DNA from: Microvirga sp.
GTDB lineage: Bacteria > Pseudomonadota > Alphaproteobacteria > Rhizobiales > Beijerinckiaceae
Assembly (NCBI GenBank): GCA_029266525.1
Contig: JAQSWQ010000060.1
Span: 1-58,370, forward strand
Reading direction: 5' to 3'
DNA: 58,370 nucleotides
The notes under the pieces are model-generated. The model was not told the DNA's origin. It ran no database searches and saw only the letters and a list, made by a program, of their open reading frames with translations. The position numbers were made by a program, and so were the translations under genes. Positions 16,256 through 24,809 of the stretch are shown here, one piece after another (positions within the stretch are counted from its first letter, which is position 1; each line of letters begins with the position of its first letter).

Positions 16256-17545
16256 CTAGCCCCTGATCCGCTCGATCCGGGCGCCGCAGCGGCCGAGCTT
16301 CGCCTCGAGCGCCTCGAACCCGCGATCGAGATGGTAGACCCGATTGATCGTGGTCTCGCCCTCAGCCGCGAGCCCCGCGATGACGAGCGACACCGAGGCA
16401 CGCAGATCCGTGGCCATCACCGGTGCGCCCTTCAGCTTCTCGACACCCTCGACCACCGCCGCGTCGCCATCGAGGCGGATATGGGCGCCGAGCCGCGCCA
16501 ATTCCTGCACGTGCATGAAGCGATTCTCGAAGATGGTCTCGCGGATGCGCGACGTGCCCTTGGCCCGCGTCATCAGCGCCATGAACTGGGCCTGAAGATC
16601 GGTCGGGAAGCCGGGAAATGGATCGGTCGTGACATCCACCGGCGCGATGCCACCGCCGTTACGACGGATGCGGATGCCCTCATTGGTCGAGATCACATCG
16701 GCACCGGTCTCGCCGAGCACCTCGAGCGCGTTCCGCAACAGGTCCGGATGCGTGTTCTCGAGGAGCACGTCGCCGCCGGTCATGGCCACCGCCATGGCGT
16801 AGGTGCCGGTCTCGATGCGGTCCGGCAGGACCTCGTGCGAGGCGCCGTGCAGACGAGGCACGCCCTCGACCACCACCTGCTTCGAGCCGGCGCCGGAGAT
16901 CTTCGCGCCCATCTTGGCAAGGCAGGCGGCGAGATCGACGATCTCGGGCTCGCGCGCCGCGTTCTCGATTACCGTCGTACCGTTCGCGAGGACGGCCGCC
17001 ATCAGCGCGACATGCGTCCCGCCGACCGTGACCTTCGGGAAAATGACCTCACCGCCCCGCAAGCCCTTCGGCGCTCTCGCGACCACATAGCCCCGATCGA
17101 TCTCGATGTCGGCGCCCAGCCGCTCGAGCGCCATGATCAGGAGGTCGACCGGGCGCGTGCCGATGGCGCAGCCCCCGGGCATCGAAACCCGCGCCTCCCC
17201 GAGGCGCGCGACGAGCGGCGCGATCACCCAGAAACTCGCCCGCATGGTCGAGACAAGCTCGTAAGGAGCGGTCGTGTCGATGATCGTGCGCGCCGAGAGG
17301 CGGATGGTCTGGCCGGTCTCGCTCGTCTGGCCCGGCCGCTTGCCGGCGACCAGGTGGTCGACGCCATGATTGCCGAGGATGCGCAACAGAGCCTGGATAT
17401 CCGCGAGGCGCGGCACGTTGGTCAGCTCGAGGGTGTCGTCGGTGAGGAGGCTCGCGATCATCAGCGGCAGGGCCGCGTTCTTCGCCCCGGAGATCGGGAT
17501 CGAGCCGTTGAGCGGCGCGCCGCCCGTGATGCGGATACGGTCCAT
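16256..17545 (-). CDS. murA: UDP-N-acetylglucosamine 1-carboxyvinyltransferase
   Basis: Encodes 429 residues. The start at 17545 ([20 protein letters not shown]) fits MurA with the conserved [16 protein letters not shown] that includes Lys22 and Asn23. Other landmarks are [30 protein letters not shown] (this loop carries the fosfomycin-target Cys), [18 protein letters not shown] and [15 protein letters not shown]. It transfers enolpyruvate from PEP to UDP-GlcNAc, the first committed step of peptidoglycan synthesis. In related genomes murA directly precedes DUF2948 and hisD; here two extra genes intervene. Confidence 0.97.
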   Translation of the reverse strand: MDRIRITGGAPLNGSIPISGAKNAALPLMIASLLTDDTLELTNVPRLADIQALLRILGNHGVDHLVAGKRPGQTSETGQTIRLSARTIIDTTAPYELVSTMRASFWVIAPLVARLGEARVSMPGGCAIGTRPVDLLIMALERLGADIEIDRGYVVARAPKGLRGGEVIFPKVTVGGTHVALMAAVLANGTTVIENAAREPEIVDLAACLAKMGAKISGAGSKQVVVEGVPRLHGASHEVLPDRIETGTYAMAVAMTGGDVLLENTHPDLLRNALEVLGETGADVISTNEGIRIRRNGGGIAPVDVTTDPFPGFPTDLQAQFMALMTRAKGTSRIRETIFENRFMHVQELARLGAHIRLDGDAAVVEGVEKLKGAPVMATDLRASVSLVIAGLAAEGETTINRVYHLDRGFEALEAKLGRCGARIERIRG

Positions 17546-17598
17546 GAAGCTCCCCTGCCCTCTTGAACGGGCGGTTTGATCGGCAATTGCGGCGAGGC

Positions 17599-17736
17599 TT
17601 AGTCCGAGCCGCGCTTCGGCTGAGGCTCTTCGGAGCTCGGCTTCGCCGTATCCCGTCCGCGGGCCTGGGCCTTGCGGCGCTTGAGGTTCGCACGGAGCGC
17701 CGCTTTCAAACGCTCGGCGCGGTCGTCTTGAGCCAT
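17599..17736 (-). CDS. Small basic protein upstream of murA
   Basis: Encodes 45 residues starting at ATG 17736: [20 protein letters not shown], then KAQARGR and a Pro/Ser/Lys-rich tail. Short basic proteins with the same [15 protein letters not shown] core are commonly found just upstream of murA in rhizobia; no function is known to me. It is 53 bp from murA on the same strand. No signal or membrane segment; the composition suggests a disordered nucleic-acid or ribosome-binding peptide, which is inference. Confidence 0.65.
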   Translation of the reverse strand: MAQDDRAERLKAALRANLKRRKAQARGRDTAKPSSEEPQPKRGSD

Positions 17737-17832
17737 TCTCGCGACCCTTCGTCGCCCGCATGCAATAGAGGCTTCGCCAGCCGTGCTCAACCGCGCTAAG
17801 CTCTCCAAAGCTGGAAGATTTCTTAAGGGGGC

Positions 17833-17849
17833 GCTTGACGCGATCAAGC
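17833..17849. promoter_or_regulatory. Inverted repeat upstream of hemA
   Basis: GCTTGA-CGCGA-TCAAGC forms perfect 6-bp arms around a 5-bp centre, 61 bp before the hemA start. FNR/FixK-type boxes (TTGAT-N4-ATCAA) often control hemA in alphaproteobacteria, but their half-sites TTGA and TCAA are 6 bp apart, not 5. It is therefore recorded as a possible regulator site, not as an FNR box. TTGACG inside it could also be a -35 element. Confidence 0.35.
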
Positions 17850-17909
17850 TTCGGCCGCCCGAATTGGCTAAGGTGCACCGGTATCGTTCATCCCCGCCCG
17901 GGTGAGACC

Positions 17910-19136
17910 ATGGATTACGACCGCATCTTCGAGACCGCCCTTGGCCGCTTGAAGGCCGAACGGCGGTACCGTGTCTTCGCAGATCTCGAGCGCGTCGCCG
18001 GTCGGTTCCCGGCGGCAATCTGGCATGGGCCGCACGGGCAGCGCGAGATTACGGTGTGGTGCTCGAACGACTATCTCGGCATGGGCCAGCACCTCGCGGT
18101 GGTGCGGGCCATGAGCGAGACGGCTTTGCGCATGGGCACCGGCGCCGGCGGCACGCGCAACATATCGGGCAACAACCATCCGGTGGTCGAGCTCGAGGCC
18201 GAGCTCGCCGAACTCCACCGCAAGCAAGCCGCGCTCGTCTTCACCTCGGGCTACATCTCGAATGAAGCCGGCATCTCGACGATCGCAAAGCTCGTCCCCG
18301 ACTGCCTCATCCTCTCGGACGAGCTCAACCACGCCTCGATGATCGAGGGCGTGCGCCGCTCCGGCTGCGAGAAGGCAATCTTCCGCCACAACGACCTCGA
18401 CCATCTCGAAGAGCTGCTGATCGCAGCAGGTGGGCGGCCGAAGCTGATCGTGTTCGAGAGCGTCTACTCGATGGACGGGGACATTGCCCCGATCCACCGC
18501 ATCTGCGATCTCGCCCGGCGCTATGGCGCCATGACCTATCTCGACGAGGTCCATGCGGTCGGCATGTATGGGCAGCGCGGGGGTGGCGTCGCCGAACGCG
18601 AGGGCGCGATGCAGCGCATCGACGTGATCGAGGGCACGCTCGCCAAGGCCTTCGGGGTGATGGGCGGCTATATCGCCGGCTCGGAAGCGGTGGTCGACGC
18701 GGTGCGCAGCTTCGCGCCCGGCTTCATCTTCACGACGGCGCTGCCGCCGGCGGTCGCCGCAGCGGCGGTCGCCTCGGTGCGGCATCTGAAGTCGTCCTCG
18801 GCCGAACGCGAGCTGCAGCAGCGTCAGGTCGCCACGACTAAGCAGGCCCTCCAGCAGGCCAGCCTGCCGGTGCTCGATACTCCGACCCATATCGTGCCGG
18901 TGATGGTCGGGGATCCCGAGGCCTGCAAGGCGGCGACCGATCGGCTCCTCGAGCGGCACGGCATCTACATCCAGCCGATCAACTTCCCGACGGTGCCGCG
19001 CGGCACCGAGCGGCTGCGCATCACCCCGACCCCGCTCCACACCGACGCCCATATCCGCGACCTCGCGCGGGCACTGCTCGAGGTATGGACGGCGCTGCGG
19101 CTGCCGCTCGCCGCGCAGGCGCTCGCCGCGGAGTAG
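17910..19136 (+). CDS. hemA: 5-aminolevulinate synthase
   Basis: Encodes 408 residues of the alpha-oxoamine synthase family. [21 protein letters not shown] matches the ALAS N-terminus in pattern; [67 protein letters not shown] and the PLP-lysine segment [19 protein letters not shown] follow. It condenses glycine and succinyl-CoA to 5-aminolevulinate, the first step of haem synthesis by the C4 route, which is diagnostic of alphaproteobacteria. It is a single gene with its own upstream region. Confidence 0.97.
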   Translation: MDYDRIFETALGRLKAERRYRVFADLERVAGRFPAAIWHGPHGQREITVWCSNDYLGMGQHLAVVRAMSETALRMGTGAGGTRNISGNNHPVVELEAELAELHRKQAALVFTSGYISNEAGISTIAKLVPDCLILSDELNHASMIEGVRRSGCEKAIFRHNDLDHLEELLIAAGGRPKLIVFESVYSMDGDIAPIHRICDLARRYGAMTYLDEVHAVGMYGQRGGGVAEREGAMQRIDVIEGTLAKAFGVMGGYIAGSEAVVDAVRSFAPGFIFTTALPPAVAAAAVASVRHLKSSSAERELQQRQVATTKQALQQASLPVLDTPTHIVPVMVGDPEACKAATDRLLERHGIYIQPINFPTVPRGTERLRITPTPLHTDAHIRDLARALLEVWTALRLPLAAQALAAE

Positions 19137-19266
19137 AGTCGCGGGCTCGCCGCGTCGTGTGCCGGCAGGCTCGCCCGGGCAACGCCATCGTGAACGCGCG
19201 TGAACTCGCGCTCTTGGCTGCGAGAGCCCATATTGTGCGGCACAGGATAGCTCGCCGGAGATCGGA

Positions 19267-19770
19267 ATGATGACGCGACGCAATCTCGGTTTGGGCGCGG
19301 TCGGCGCGGCGGCCGCGGCGGGGATCGCCAAGGTCCTCGGCGGCTCGACGGAGGCGGCGCCTCGAGCGAAAGCCTTCCCTGTGGCTTTCACGGAGGAGGA
19401 GTGGAAGAAGAAGCTCTCGCCCGAGGCCTATCACGTGCTGCGCCAGCACGGCACCGAGCGCGCCGGGACAAGCCCGCTCGACCGTGAAAAGCGCAAGGGC
19501 ACCTTCGCCTGCGCCGGCTGCGGCCAGGATCTGTTCAGCTCCGAGACCAAGTTCGATTCGGGCACCGGCTGGCCGAGCTTCTTCCAGCCGATCGCCGGCG
19601 CAGTTGGAACCTCCGAGGACAACAAGTTCTTCATGCGACGCACCGAAGTCCATTGTGCGCGTTGCGGCGGACATCTCGGGCATGTTTTCGAGGACGGCCC
19701 GAAGCCCACGGGCCTGCGCTACTGCATGAACGGTGTCGCGATGACCTTCCGCCCGGCCGAGGGAGCATAG
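19267..19770 (+). CDS. msrB: Peptide-methionine (R)-S-oxide reductase MsrB, Tat-type leader
   Basis: Encodes 167 residues. The N-terminus [20 protein letters not shown] is a twin-arginine-like export signal, unusual for the normally cytoplasmic MsrB. The catalytic domain begins [19 protein letters not shown] and has both zinc-binding CxxC pairs ([11 protein letters not shown] and [14 protein letters not shown]) and the C-terminal [11 protein letters not shown] with the catalytic Cys. It reduces methionine-R-sulfoxide. Two bases separate it from the exported MsrA, so the pair probably repairs oxidised proteins outside the cytoplasm. Confidence 0.93.
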   Translation: MMTRRNLGLGAVGAAAAAGIAKVLGGSTEAAPRAKAFPVAFTEEEWKKKLSPEAYHVLRQHGTERAGTSPLDREKRKGTFACAGCGQDLFSSETKFDSGTGWPSFFQPIAGAVGTSEDNKFFMRRTEVHCARCGGHLGHVFEDGPKPTGLRYCMNGVAMTFRPAEGA

Positions 19771-19772
19771 CG

Positions 19773-20408
19773 ATGACGATCGCACGCCTCCTCGCCGCGC
19801 TAGCCCTGGCCCTCGGCCTCTCCGCGCCTGCCCTGGCTGACGAGGCGACGAGGCTCGCTGCGCCGCCGGCCGCCGGGCTTTCGGCCGCGACCTTCGCGGC
19901 GGGCTGCTTCTGGTGCGTGGAGCCGCCCTTCGACAAGACCGAAGGGGTGGTCTCGACCACCTCCGGCTACACCGGTGGAAAGGTCGCTGGCGCCACTTAC
20001 CGCCAGGTCGGGGCCGGGAACACCGGCCACACCGAAGGCGTGCGGGTGATCTACGATCCGAAAAAGGTCTCCTACGAGAAGCTTCTCGAGGTGTTCTGGA
20101 GGAACGTCGATCCGCTCGACGCCGGCGGGCAGTTCTGCGACCGCGGCGATCCCTACCGGCCGGCGATCTTCGTACATGACGAGGAGCAGAAACGCCTCGC
20201 GGAAGCATCGAAAGCGGCGCTCGCCGCCTCCGGCCGCTTCAAGCAGGCGATCGTCGTTCCGATCGAGCCCGCGCGCGAGTTCTGGGTGGCCGAAGATTAC
20301 CACCAGGACTACTATCTGAAGAACCCCACCAAATACGCATATTACCGCTGGGGCTGCGGCCGCGACGCCCGCCTCGAGCAGCTCTGGGGGAAGAAGGAGG
20401 CGATGTAG
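19773..20408 (+). CDS. msrA: Peptide-methionine (S)-S-oxide reductase MsrA, exported
   Basis: Encodes 211 residues. The start at 19773 gives a Sec signal MTIARLLAALALALGLSA ending at ALADE. The active-site segment FAAGCFWCVEPPFDK (GCFW motif) and later SGYTGGKVAGATYRQV, GHTEGVRVIYDP and FWVAEDYHQDYY match MsrA. It reduces methionine-S-sulfoxide, complementing MsrB. GGGAGC lies upstream of the ATG. The tight spacing with msrB and matching export signals indicate a joint envelope repair unit. Confidence 0.95.
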   Translation: MTIARLLAALALALGLSAPALADEATRLAAPPAAGLSAATFAAGCFWCVEPPFDKTEGVVSTTSGYTGGKVAGATYRQVGAGNTGHTEGVRVIYDPKKVSYEKLLEVFWRNVDPLDAGGQFCDRGDPYRPAIFVHDEEQKRLAEASKAALAASGRFKQAIVVPIEPAREFWVAEDYHQDYYLKNPTKYAYYRWGCGRDARLEQLWGKKEAM

Positions 20409-20420
20409 CTCGCCTCCATC

Positions 20421-20439
20421 AAAAACGGCTTCGGAGCCG
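20421..20439 (-). terminator. Rho-independent terminator of dksA
   Basis: On the minus strand CGGCT-CCGA-AGCCG is followed directly by TTTTT, a compact but classical terminator 3 bp after the dksA stop. It lies in the short gap between convergent msrA and dksA. Confidence 0.8.
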
Positions 20440-20441
20440 CC

Positions 20442-20867
20442 TCAATCGTCCCGGTAGACCCGCTCGTTGCGCTCGTGGCGCTCCTGGGCTTCGAGCGACA
20501 GCGTCGCGATCGGCCTCGCCTCGAGGCGGCGGAGCGATATGGGCTCGCCGGTCTCCTCGCAAAAACCGTAGGTGCCCTCGTCGATCCGCGCGATCGCCGC
20601 GTCGATCTTGGCGATGAGCTTACGCTGCCGGTCGCGCGCCCGGAGCTCGATCGCGCGGTCGGTCTCCGACGAGGCCCGGTCGGCGAGGTCCGGGTGATTC
20701 TCGCTCTCGGTCTGGAGCGCGACCAGCGTCTCCTGGGCCTCACGTAGGATCTCGTTCTTCCAACTTGCGAGCTTGCGGCGGAAGTACTCGCGCTGCCGCT
20801 CGTTCATGAACGGCTCCTGGTCGCTTGGGCGATACTCCTCTTCGAACTTGACTTTTATGGCTGCCAT
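20442..20867 (-). CDS. dksA: DksA-type RNA polymerase-binding transcription factor
   Basis: Encodes 141 residues. The start at 20867 (MAAIKVKFEEEYRPSDQEPF) fits alphaproteobacterial DksA. The coiled-coil region holds the DxxDxA-like segment ENHPDLADRASSETDRA, and the C-terminus has YGFCEETGEPISLRRLEARP. Only one of the four zinc-finger cysteines is left, as in the Cys-poor DksA group of alphaproteobacteria, so it is likely to work without a full zinc site. DksA binds the secondary channel of RNA polymerase and assists the ppGpp stringent response. It ends at a clear terminator. Confidence 0.92.
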   Translation of the reverse strand: MAAIKVKFEEEYRPSDQEPFMNERQREYFRRKLASWKNEILREAQETLVALQTESENHPDLADRASSETDRAIELRARDRQRKLIAKIDAAIARIDEGTYGFCEETGEPISLRRLEARPIATLSLEAQERHERNERVYRDD

Positions 20868-21048
20868 CCTTGGCCCCTCTAGCCCTTGATTCCCCCTCGG
20901 AGCGGGGGGTTTGCGCGCGTGCCTATAGTCGAGAACCGGGCCGGCGACAACGCGAATGAACGTCACCGAACTGTGTTCGAACGGGCCCGAAATGCGCAGC
21001 TTTCGCGCAACACTGGGCCGGCTTTCCGCAATTTGCGACGAAATCGGG

Positions 21049-21963
21049 CTAACCGCCGCGTTTTCGGCCAAGATCGGCAAGCGCACGAGCGATGTCGCCT
21101 TCCACAAGCTCGGCGATGGGACGCCGATAGTGGGTCTGGTCGAAGAACCAGGCTGCGTTGCCGATCTCCGGGCGCTCGCGGCGCCAGTCCACGACCGCGC
21201 CATTGCCGCCCGAGGCTGCGGCTTCGGCGAGGGCCGCCTTGCAGGCGCGGTCGGCGTGATCGCCCGGCGAACCCGGCTCCGGCAGGAGCTGGACATAGGT
21301 CGGCGGGAACAAGACGACGAGCGCAGTCTGCGGCGACAGCCCTCCCGCCGCCGCCCGGAGCCGTTCCGCGGCGGGGAAGCGCGCGGTGTCCTCGAGGATG
21401 TATCGGGTCGTGAGCCGCCGTTCGAGCTGCGCCCGCAAGGCCGGATCGCGATCGAACCCTTGCGCCTCATAGAGCGGCTCGTAATCCCAGTAGCCGTCAG
21501 CGCGTGCGCGCGGCGCACGCGCCGACAACAGGTAGCGCAGGCGCGGCGCGAGCTCCTCGAGGACGCCGTAGCGCAGAAGTCCGCGCGCATACTCGAGGGG
21601 GTCGCGGCTGTAGAGCCAAAACGGAAACGGCTTCGCTGTCGGCAAGCTGGGGTCGCCCGTGCACCAGCGATCATCCGCTCCGATCACGACCGCTTTGGCG
21701 CCGGGGTGATGGCGCATGAACCAGTCGAGCATTACAAGCTGCTCGCGCGGCCCGGTCGCCGGCACCGTGAGCTGGACGAAGGACAGGCCGGTCAGCGCCT
21801 TGAGGCGCTCCGGAGAGAGCAGCTGCGCATGCGAATTGCCGAGTATTGCCGCGTCGAACGCGGGGTCGCGGCCGCGGCTCGCACCCGCCGTGCGCGGCCC
21901 TTGCGCCCGAACGCCGGGTTTCTGAAGGAGCGTCGAGCGGCCGGTGTCATAAGGATCGATCAC
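21049..21963 (-). CDS. SGNH/AlgJ-like membrane-anchored protein paired with an MBOAT acyltransferase
   Basis: At least 304 residues from an internal GTG at 21963. The N-terminal region has AAILGNSHAQLLSPERL (GxSH, an SGNH/AlgJ-type catalytic block) and the C-terminus has WFFDQTHYRRPIAELV, which supplies the matching D-x2-H. It directly follows an AlgI-like MBOAT gene, so it likely takes acetyl groups handed across the membrane and places them on a cell-surface glycan. The frame stays open upstream to about 22155 and encodes WRDFALISVAAAALLLV, a clear membrane anchor, but contains no ATG, GTG or TTG. The true start is therefore upstream of 21963 and non-standard, perhaps ATT at 22074, or a base is wrong. 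Confidence 0.75.
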   Translation of the reverse strand: MIDPYDTGRSTLLQKPGVRAQGPRTAGASRGRDPAFDAAILGNSHAQLLSPERLKALTGLSFVQLTVPATGPREQLVMLDWFMRHHPGAKAVVIGADDRWCTGDPSLPTAKPFPFWLYSRDPLEYARGLLRYGVLEELAPRLRYLLSARAPRARADGYWDYEPLYEAQGFDRDPALRAQLERRLTTRYILEDTARFPAAERLRAAAGGLSPQTALVVLFPPTYVQLLPEPGSPGDHADRACKAALAEAAASGGNGAVVDWRRERPEIGNAAWFFDQTHYRRPIAELVEGDIARALADLGRKRGG

Positions 21964-22060
21964 GTAAGCCGTGGCCAGGAGCCCAACGAGGAGGAGCGCC
22001 GCCGCCGCGACGGAGATCAGCGCGAAGTCCCGCCATGACGGCTCGGCGAGCGCCCGGCCG

Positions 22061-23254
22061 TCAGAACTGGAAATAGATGAACTCGCCGAACAGGGCCTCG
22101 TAGATCCGCACCGCCGCCTCGAAGCTCGTGGCGCGGAACGGCACCCAGCACAGCATCACGAAGACGAAGGTCAGCGCCCATCCGAGAAAGCCGGGCATCG
22201 TCAGACCTGCGCGCCGCCAGAGCACGCCGAGCCCAAGTCCCACGCCGTGCGCGACGCCCCAGGCGACGAAGGTCAGTCCCGCGCCGTGCCACAAGCCGCC
22301 GAGCGCCATGGTCGCAAACAGCGCCCAGACCTGCATCGGGAGCCCGTGCCGGCTGCCGCCGAGCGGGATGTAGAGATAGTCGCGCAGGAAGCGCGACAGG
22401 GTCATGTGCCAGCGCCGCCAGAAGTCGCGCAGCGAGGTCGCGCGGTAGGGCACGTCGAAGTTCTGCGGCAGCACGATCCCGAACAGGAGGGCCAAGCCCA
22501 GCGCCATGTCCGTGTAGCCGGAGAAGTCGAAATAGATCTGGAAGGTGAAGCCGAGCGTCGCCTGCCAGGCCTCGACGACGGTCACCGCCTTGCCCTCGGC
22601 AGCGGCCTGGAAGACCGGATTCACGTATTCGGCGAGCGGATCGCCGAGAAAGACCTTCTTGGCAAGACCGACGGTGAGCAGCATCAGCCCGCGCGCGACC
22701 CGCTCGGCGGCGTCGGCGCGCGCGTAAGGGCGCTCGTCGAACTGATGCATGATCTCGCTCCAGCGCACGAGCGGGCCGGCGAGAACCTGCGGGAAGAAGC
22801 CGATGTAGAGTGCGTAGCGGATGAGGTCGTAGCGCGGCGCCCGCCCGGCCCTCAGGTCCACGAGATACATGACGTGGTGGAAGGTGAAGAACGAGATCCC
22901 GAGCGGCAGCGCGATCTCGAGCTTCGGGGCCGACAAGCCGGGGATCAGACCCGCGAGACCGACGAAGAAGTTGAAGTATTTGAAGAAGCCGAGGACGAGG
23001 AGATTGCCGGCGATGGCAAGCGGGATGAGGACGCCCAGTCTCGTCTTCCCGAAAGCCTCGGCGATCAGCCAGTTGATGACGATCGAAGCCGCGAGCAGCG
23101 GCACGAAACGCCAGTCCCAATAGCCGTAGAAAAGGAACGACAGGAAGGCGAGCGCCGACAGCCGCCACTCCGGCCGGAAGCGCTCGACTGCCCAATGCAG
23201 AAGGAGCGCAGCCGGCAGGAAGGCGAGAAGAAAGGCGAAGGAGTTGAAGAGCAT
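22061..23254 (-). CDS. MBOAT family O-acyltransferase (AlgI/PatA-like)
   Basis: Encodes 397 residues with about ten membrane helices. It carries the MBOAT landmarks: FNSFAFLLAFLPAALLLHW at the N-terminus, GISFFTFHHVMYLVD, FDFSGYTDMALGLALLFG, DFWRRWHMTLSRFLRDY, and the catalytic His in MALGGLWHGAGLTFV. Family members such as AlgI move acetyl groups across the inner membrane for O-acetylation of exopolysaccharide or peptidoglycan. The protein is shorter than AlgI (about 500), lacking some C-terminal helices. Its partner SGNH protein is encoded immediately downstream. No polysaccharide synthase is nearby, so the target glycan is unknown. Confidence 0.92.
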   Translation of the reverse strand: MLFNSFAFLLAFLPAALLLHWAVERFRPEWRLSALAFLSFLFYGYWDWRFVPLLAASIVINWLIAEAFGKTRLGVLIPLAIAGNLLVLGFFKYFNFFVGLAGLIPGLSAPKLEIALPLGISFFTFHHVMYLVDLRAGRAPRYDLIRYALYIGFFPQVLAGPLVRWSEIMHQFDERPYARADAAERVARGLMLLTVGLAKKVFLGDPLAEYVNPVFQAAAEGKAVTVVEAWQATLGFTFQIYFDFSGYTDMALGLALLFGIVLPQNFDVPYRATSLRDFWRRWHMTLSRFLRDYLYIPLGGSRHGLPMQVWALFATMALGGLWHGAGLTFVAWGVAHGVGLGLGVLWRRAGLTMPGFLGWALTFVFVMLCWVPFRATSFEAAVRIYEALFGEFIYFQF

Positions 23255-23392
23255 CGCACGGTCGGAGCGCCGCTTCCGGAGTGGACCGGCGGCTCGGGCG
23301 CGGGCGGTCTTGTCCGTGATCGGGTCTGTGGCGTCAACCTGAGGCGTCGCCGCCGGCCTGCTCCGACGCGGATGAAGTCGACGAATGCCGGC

Positions 23393-23737
23393 TCAGCGTC
23401 CCGCCTCGCCGCGCCTGCCGCGCACCTGCACGACCGAGCGGAGCGGCCCTGCGGACGTGTCGGTGCGTGCATCGAGCGTCGCCCGCGCCTCGGCATTGAG
23501 GCGGGCGCGATCGGACGCGCCGGAGCGCGAGGACCGCACATCGGCTTCGCCGCGCACGTAGCCGCTCACCCGGACGCAGGTGGTGGTGCCCGGAAGGGCC
23601 GCAAAGCCCGGGCCGTGCGCGGCGCAGGGGTTCGGCACGAACGGGCGCTGCCGTTCGGCCGCGAACGAAGAGGTCGCCACGATCATCAACGACAAGGTCG
23701 CGATGGTGCGCAGCCGCCTGCGGATTCCGGTCGTCAT
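23393..23737 (-). CDS. Short Porin_2-like exported protein
   Basis: Encodes 114 residues. The start at 23737 gives a signal peptide (LRTIATLSLMIVATSSFAAE). The mature part has the alphaproteobacterial Porin_2 N-terminal pattern: PCAAHGPGFAALPGTTTCVR, then VSGYVRGEADV, RSGASDRARLNAEAR and TSAGPLRSVVQVRG. Full-length Porin_2 proteins exceed 350 residues; this one stops after the first few strands. It is a tidy reading frame with its own signal, so it may be a real mini-protein rather than simple decay. It cannot form a porin barrel alone. Confidence 0.65.
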   Translation of the reverse strand: MTTGIRRRLRTIATLSLMIVATSSFAAERQRPFVPNPCAAHGPGFAALPGTTTCVRVSGYVRGEADVRSSRSGASDRARLNAEARATLDARTDTSAGPLRSVVQVRGRRGEAGR

Positions 23738-23783
23738 TTCAGGCCTTGTACCGCGTTCCAGACGTGAACGCCAAGATGGCGGG

Positions 23784-24809
23784 CTAACGCAGCGAGGACT
23801 CCCTCTCAGCATTGCTCAAGAGTTCGCTCGCGACGTCGCCGAGGCGCGGCGGCTCCTCGCGCAGGAACGGCAGCGGGCGGCAGACCGCGATCGCGGCGAT
23901 GCCGAAGCGCGCCGTCATGAGCCCGTTGAGCACGCCCTCCCCGAGCTTCGCCGAGATGCGTGCCGCAAGCCCGAGACCAAGCACCTGCTGGACGAAGCTG
24001 TCGCCGATCGCGACCCCGCCCGTGACCGCAAGATGGCCGAAGGCGGCGCGGGCGAGGCGCAGGAAGCCGAGGAGCCCCGGCCGTCCGCCATAGATCATCG
24101 AGATGCGCCGCAGGAGCCGCACGGCGGCGAAGATCACGAAGGCCACGTCGACGATGGCGCGCGGGCTCACGGCGGTCACGACCGAGACCTGCTTTGCCGC
24201 GTTCGCGACCGCGCGCTTGGCCTGCAGGTCGAGCGGCGCGACGAGCTCGCGCTCGGCGAGCGCGATGCGGTCATCGGCCTCGATGATCTCTTCCGACCAG
24301 GCGGTCAGGCGCTTGCGCCCGGCTGCGGTGTGGGCGCGCTCGCCATAGAGCGCGATGAGCGCGCGAACGACGCGCCTTGCCGCCTCGTGATCCCTCACGG
24401 CGACGGCGTCGATCGCTGCCTCGCGCAGCTTCTCGATCCGCCGCTCGCGAAAGATCCCGGCTGCTTCGCGCAGGACGATCGCCAGGAAGGCGACGAGCGC
24501 GACGAGCGCCAGGGCCAGGGCGACCCAGCCGAGCCAGGGGGCGGAGACATATAGGTCGGCGATGAGGCGCTCGAGGCCGAGGCCGAGCGCCAGCAGGACG
24601 AGGGCCCCGACCGCCGACAACAGCACGCCGCCCCAGGAGAAGCCGCGGCGCTCGCCGACCGGCACAAGCGCGCGGTCGGCGGCCTCGATCGCCTCCATCG
24701 GCTCCTCGGTAACGACGACGGAAGCACCGCGCTCGGGCACGTCCTGGTCCGCCCGGACGGTCACCACCTCGGGATCGTCGAGCCGGAAGGCGCGGGGCTG
24801 GCGCGTCAT
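23784..24809 (-). CDS. UPF0283/TIGR01620 family membrane protein (YcjF-like)
   Basis: Encodes 341 residues of the YcjF-like family. Two hydrophobic helices lie around residues 57-80 and 92-115, with a later DUF697-type domain containing SPRAIVDVAFVIFAAVRLLRRIS and GVAIGDSFVQQVLGLGLAARIS. The stop of the upstream ycjX overlaps its start by 4 bp, the standard ycjX-ycjF arrangement. The pair is often stress- or phage-shock-linked in proteobacteria; precise function unknown. Confidence 0.87.
   Translation of the reverse strand: MTRQPRAFRLDDPEVVTVRADQDVPERGASVVVTEEPMEAIEAADRALVPVGERRGFSWGGVLLSAVGALVLLALGLGLERLIADLYVSAPWLGWVALALALVALVAFLAIVLREAAGIFRERRIEKLREAAIDAVAVRDHEAARRVVRALIALYGERAHTAAGRKRLTAWSEEIIEADDRIALAERELVAPLDLQAKRAVANAAKQVSVVTAVSPRAIVDVAFVIFAAVRLLRRISMIYGGRPGLLGFLRLARAAFGHLAVTGGVAIGDSFVQQVLGLGLAARISAKLGEGVLNGLMTARFGIAAIAVCRPLPFLREEPPRLGDVASELLSNAERESSLR

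Noticed and set aside
17834-17848. FNR/FixK box for hemA
   Set aside because: Half-sites TTGA and TCAA are 5 bp apart instead of 6.
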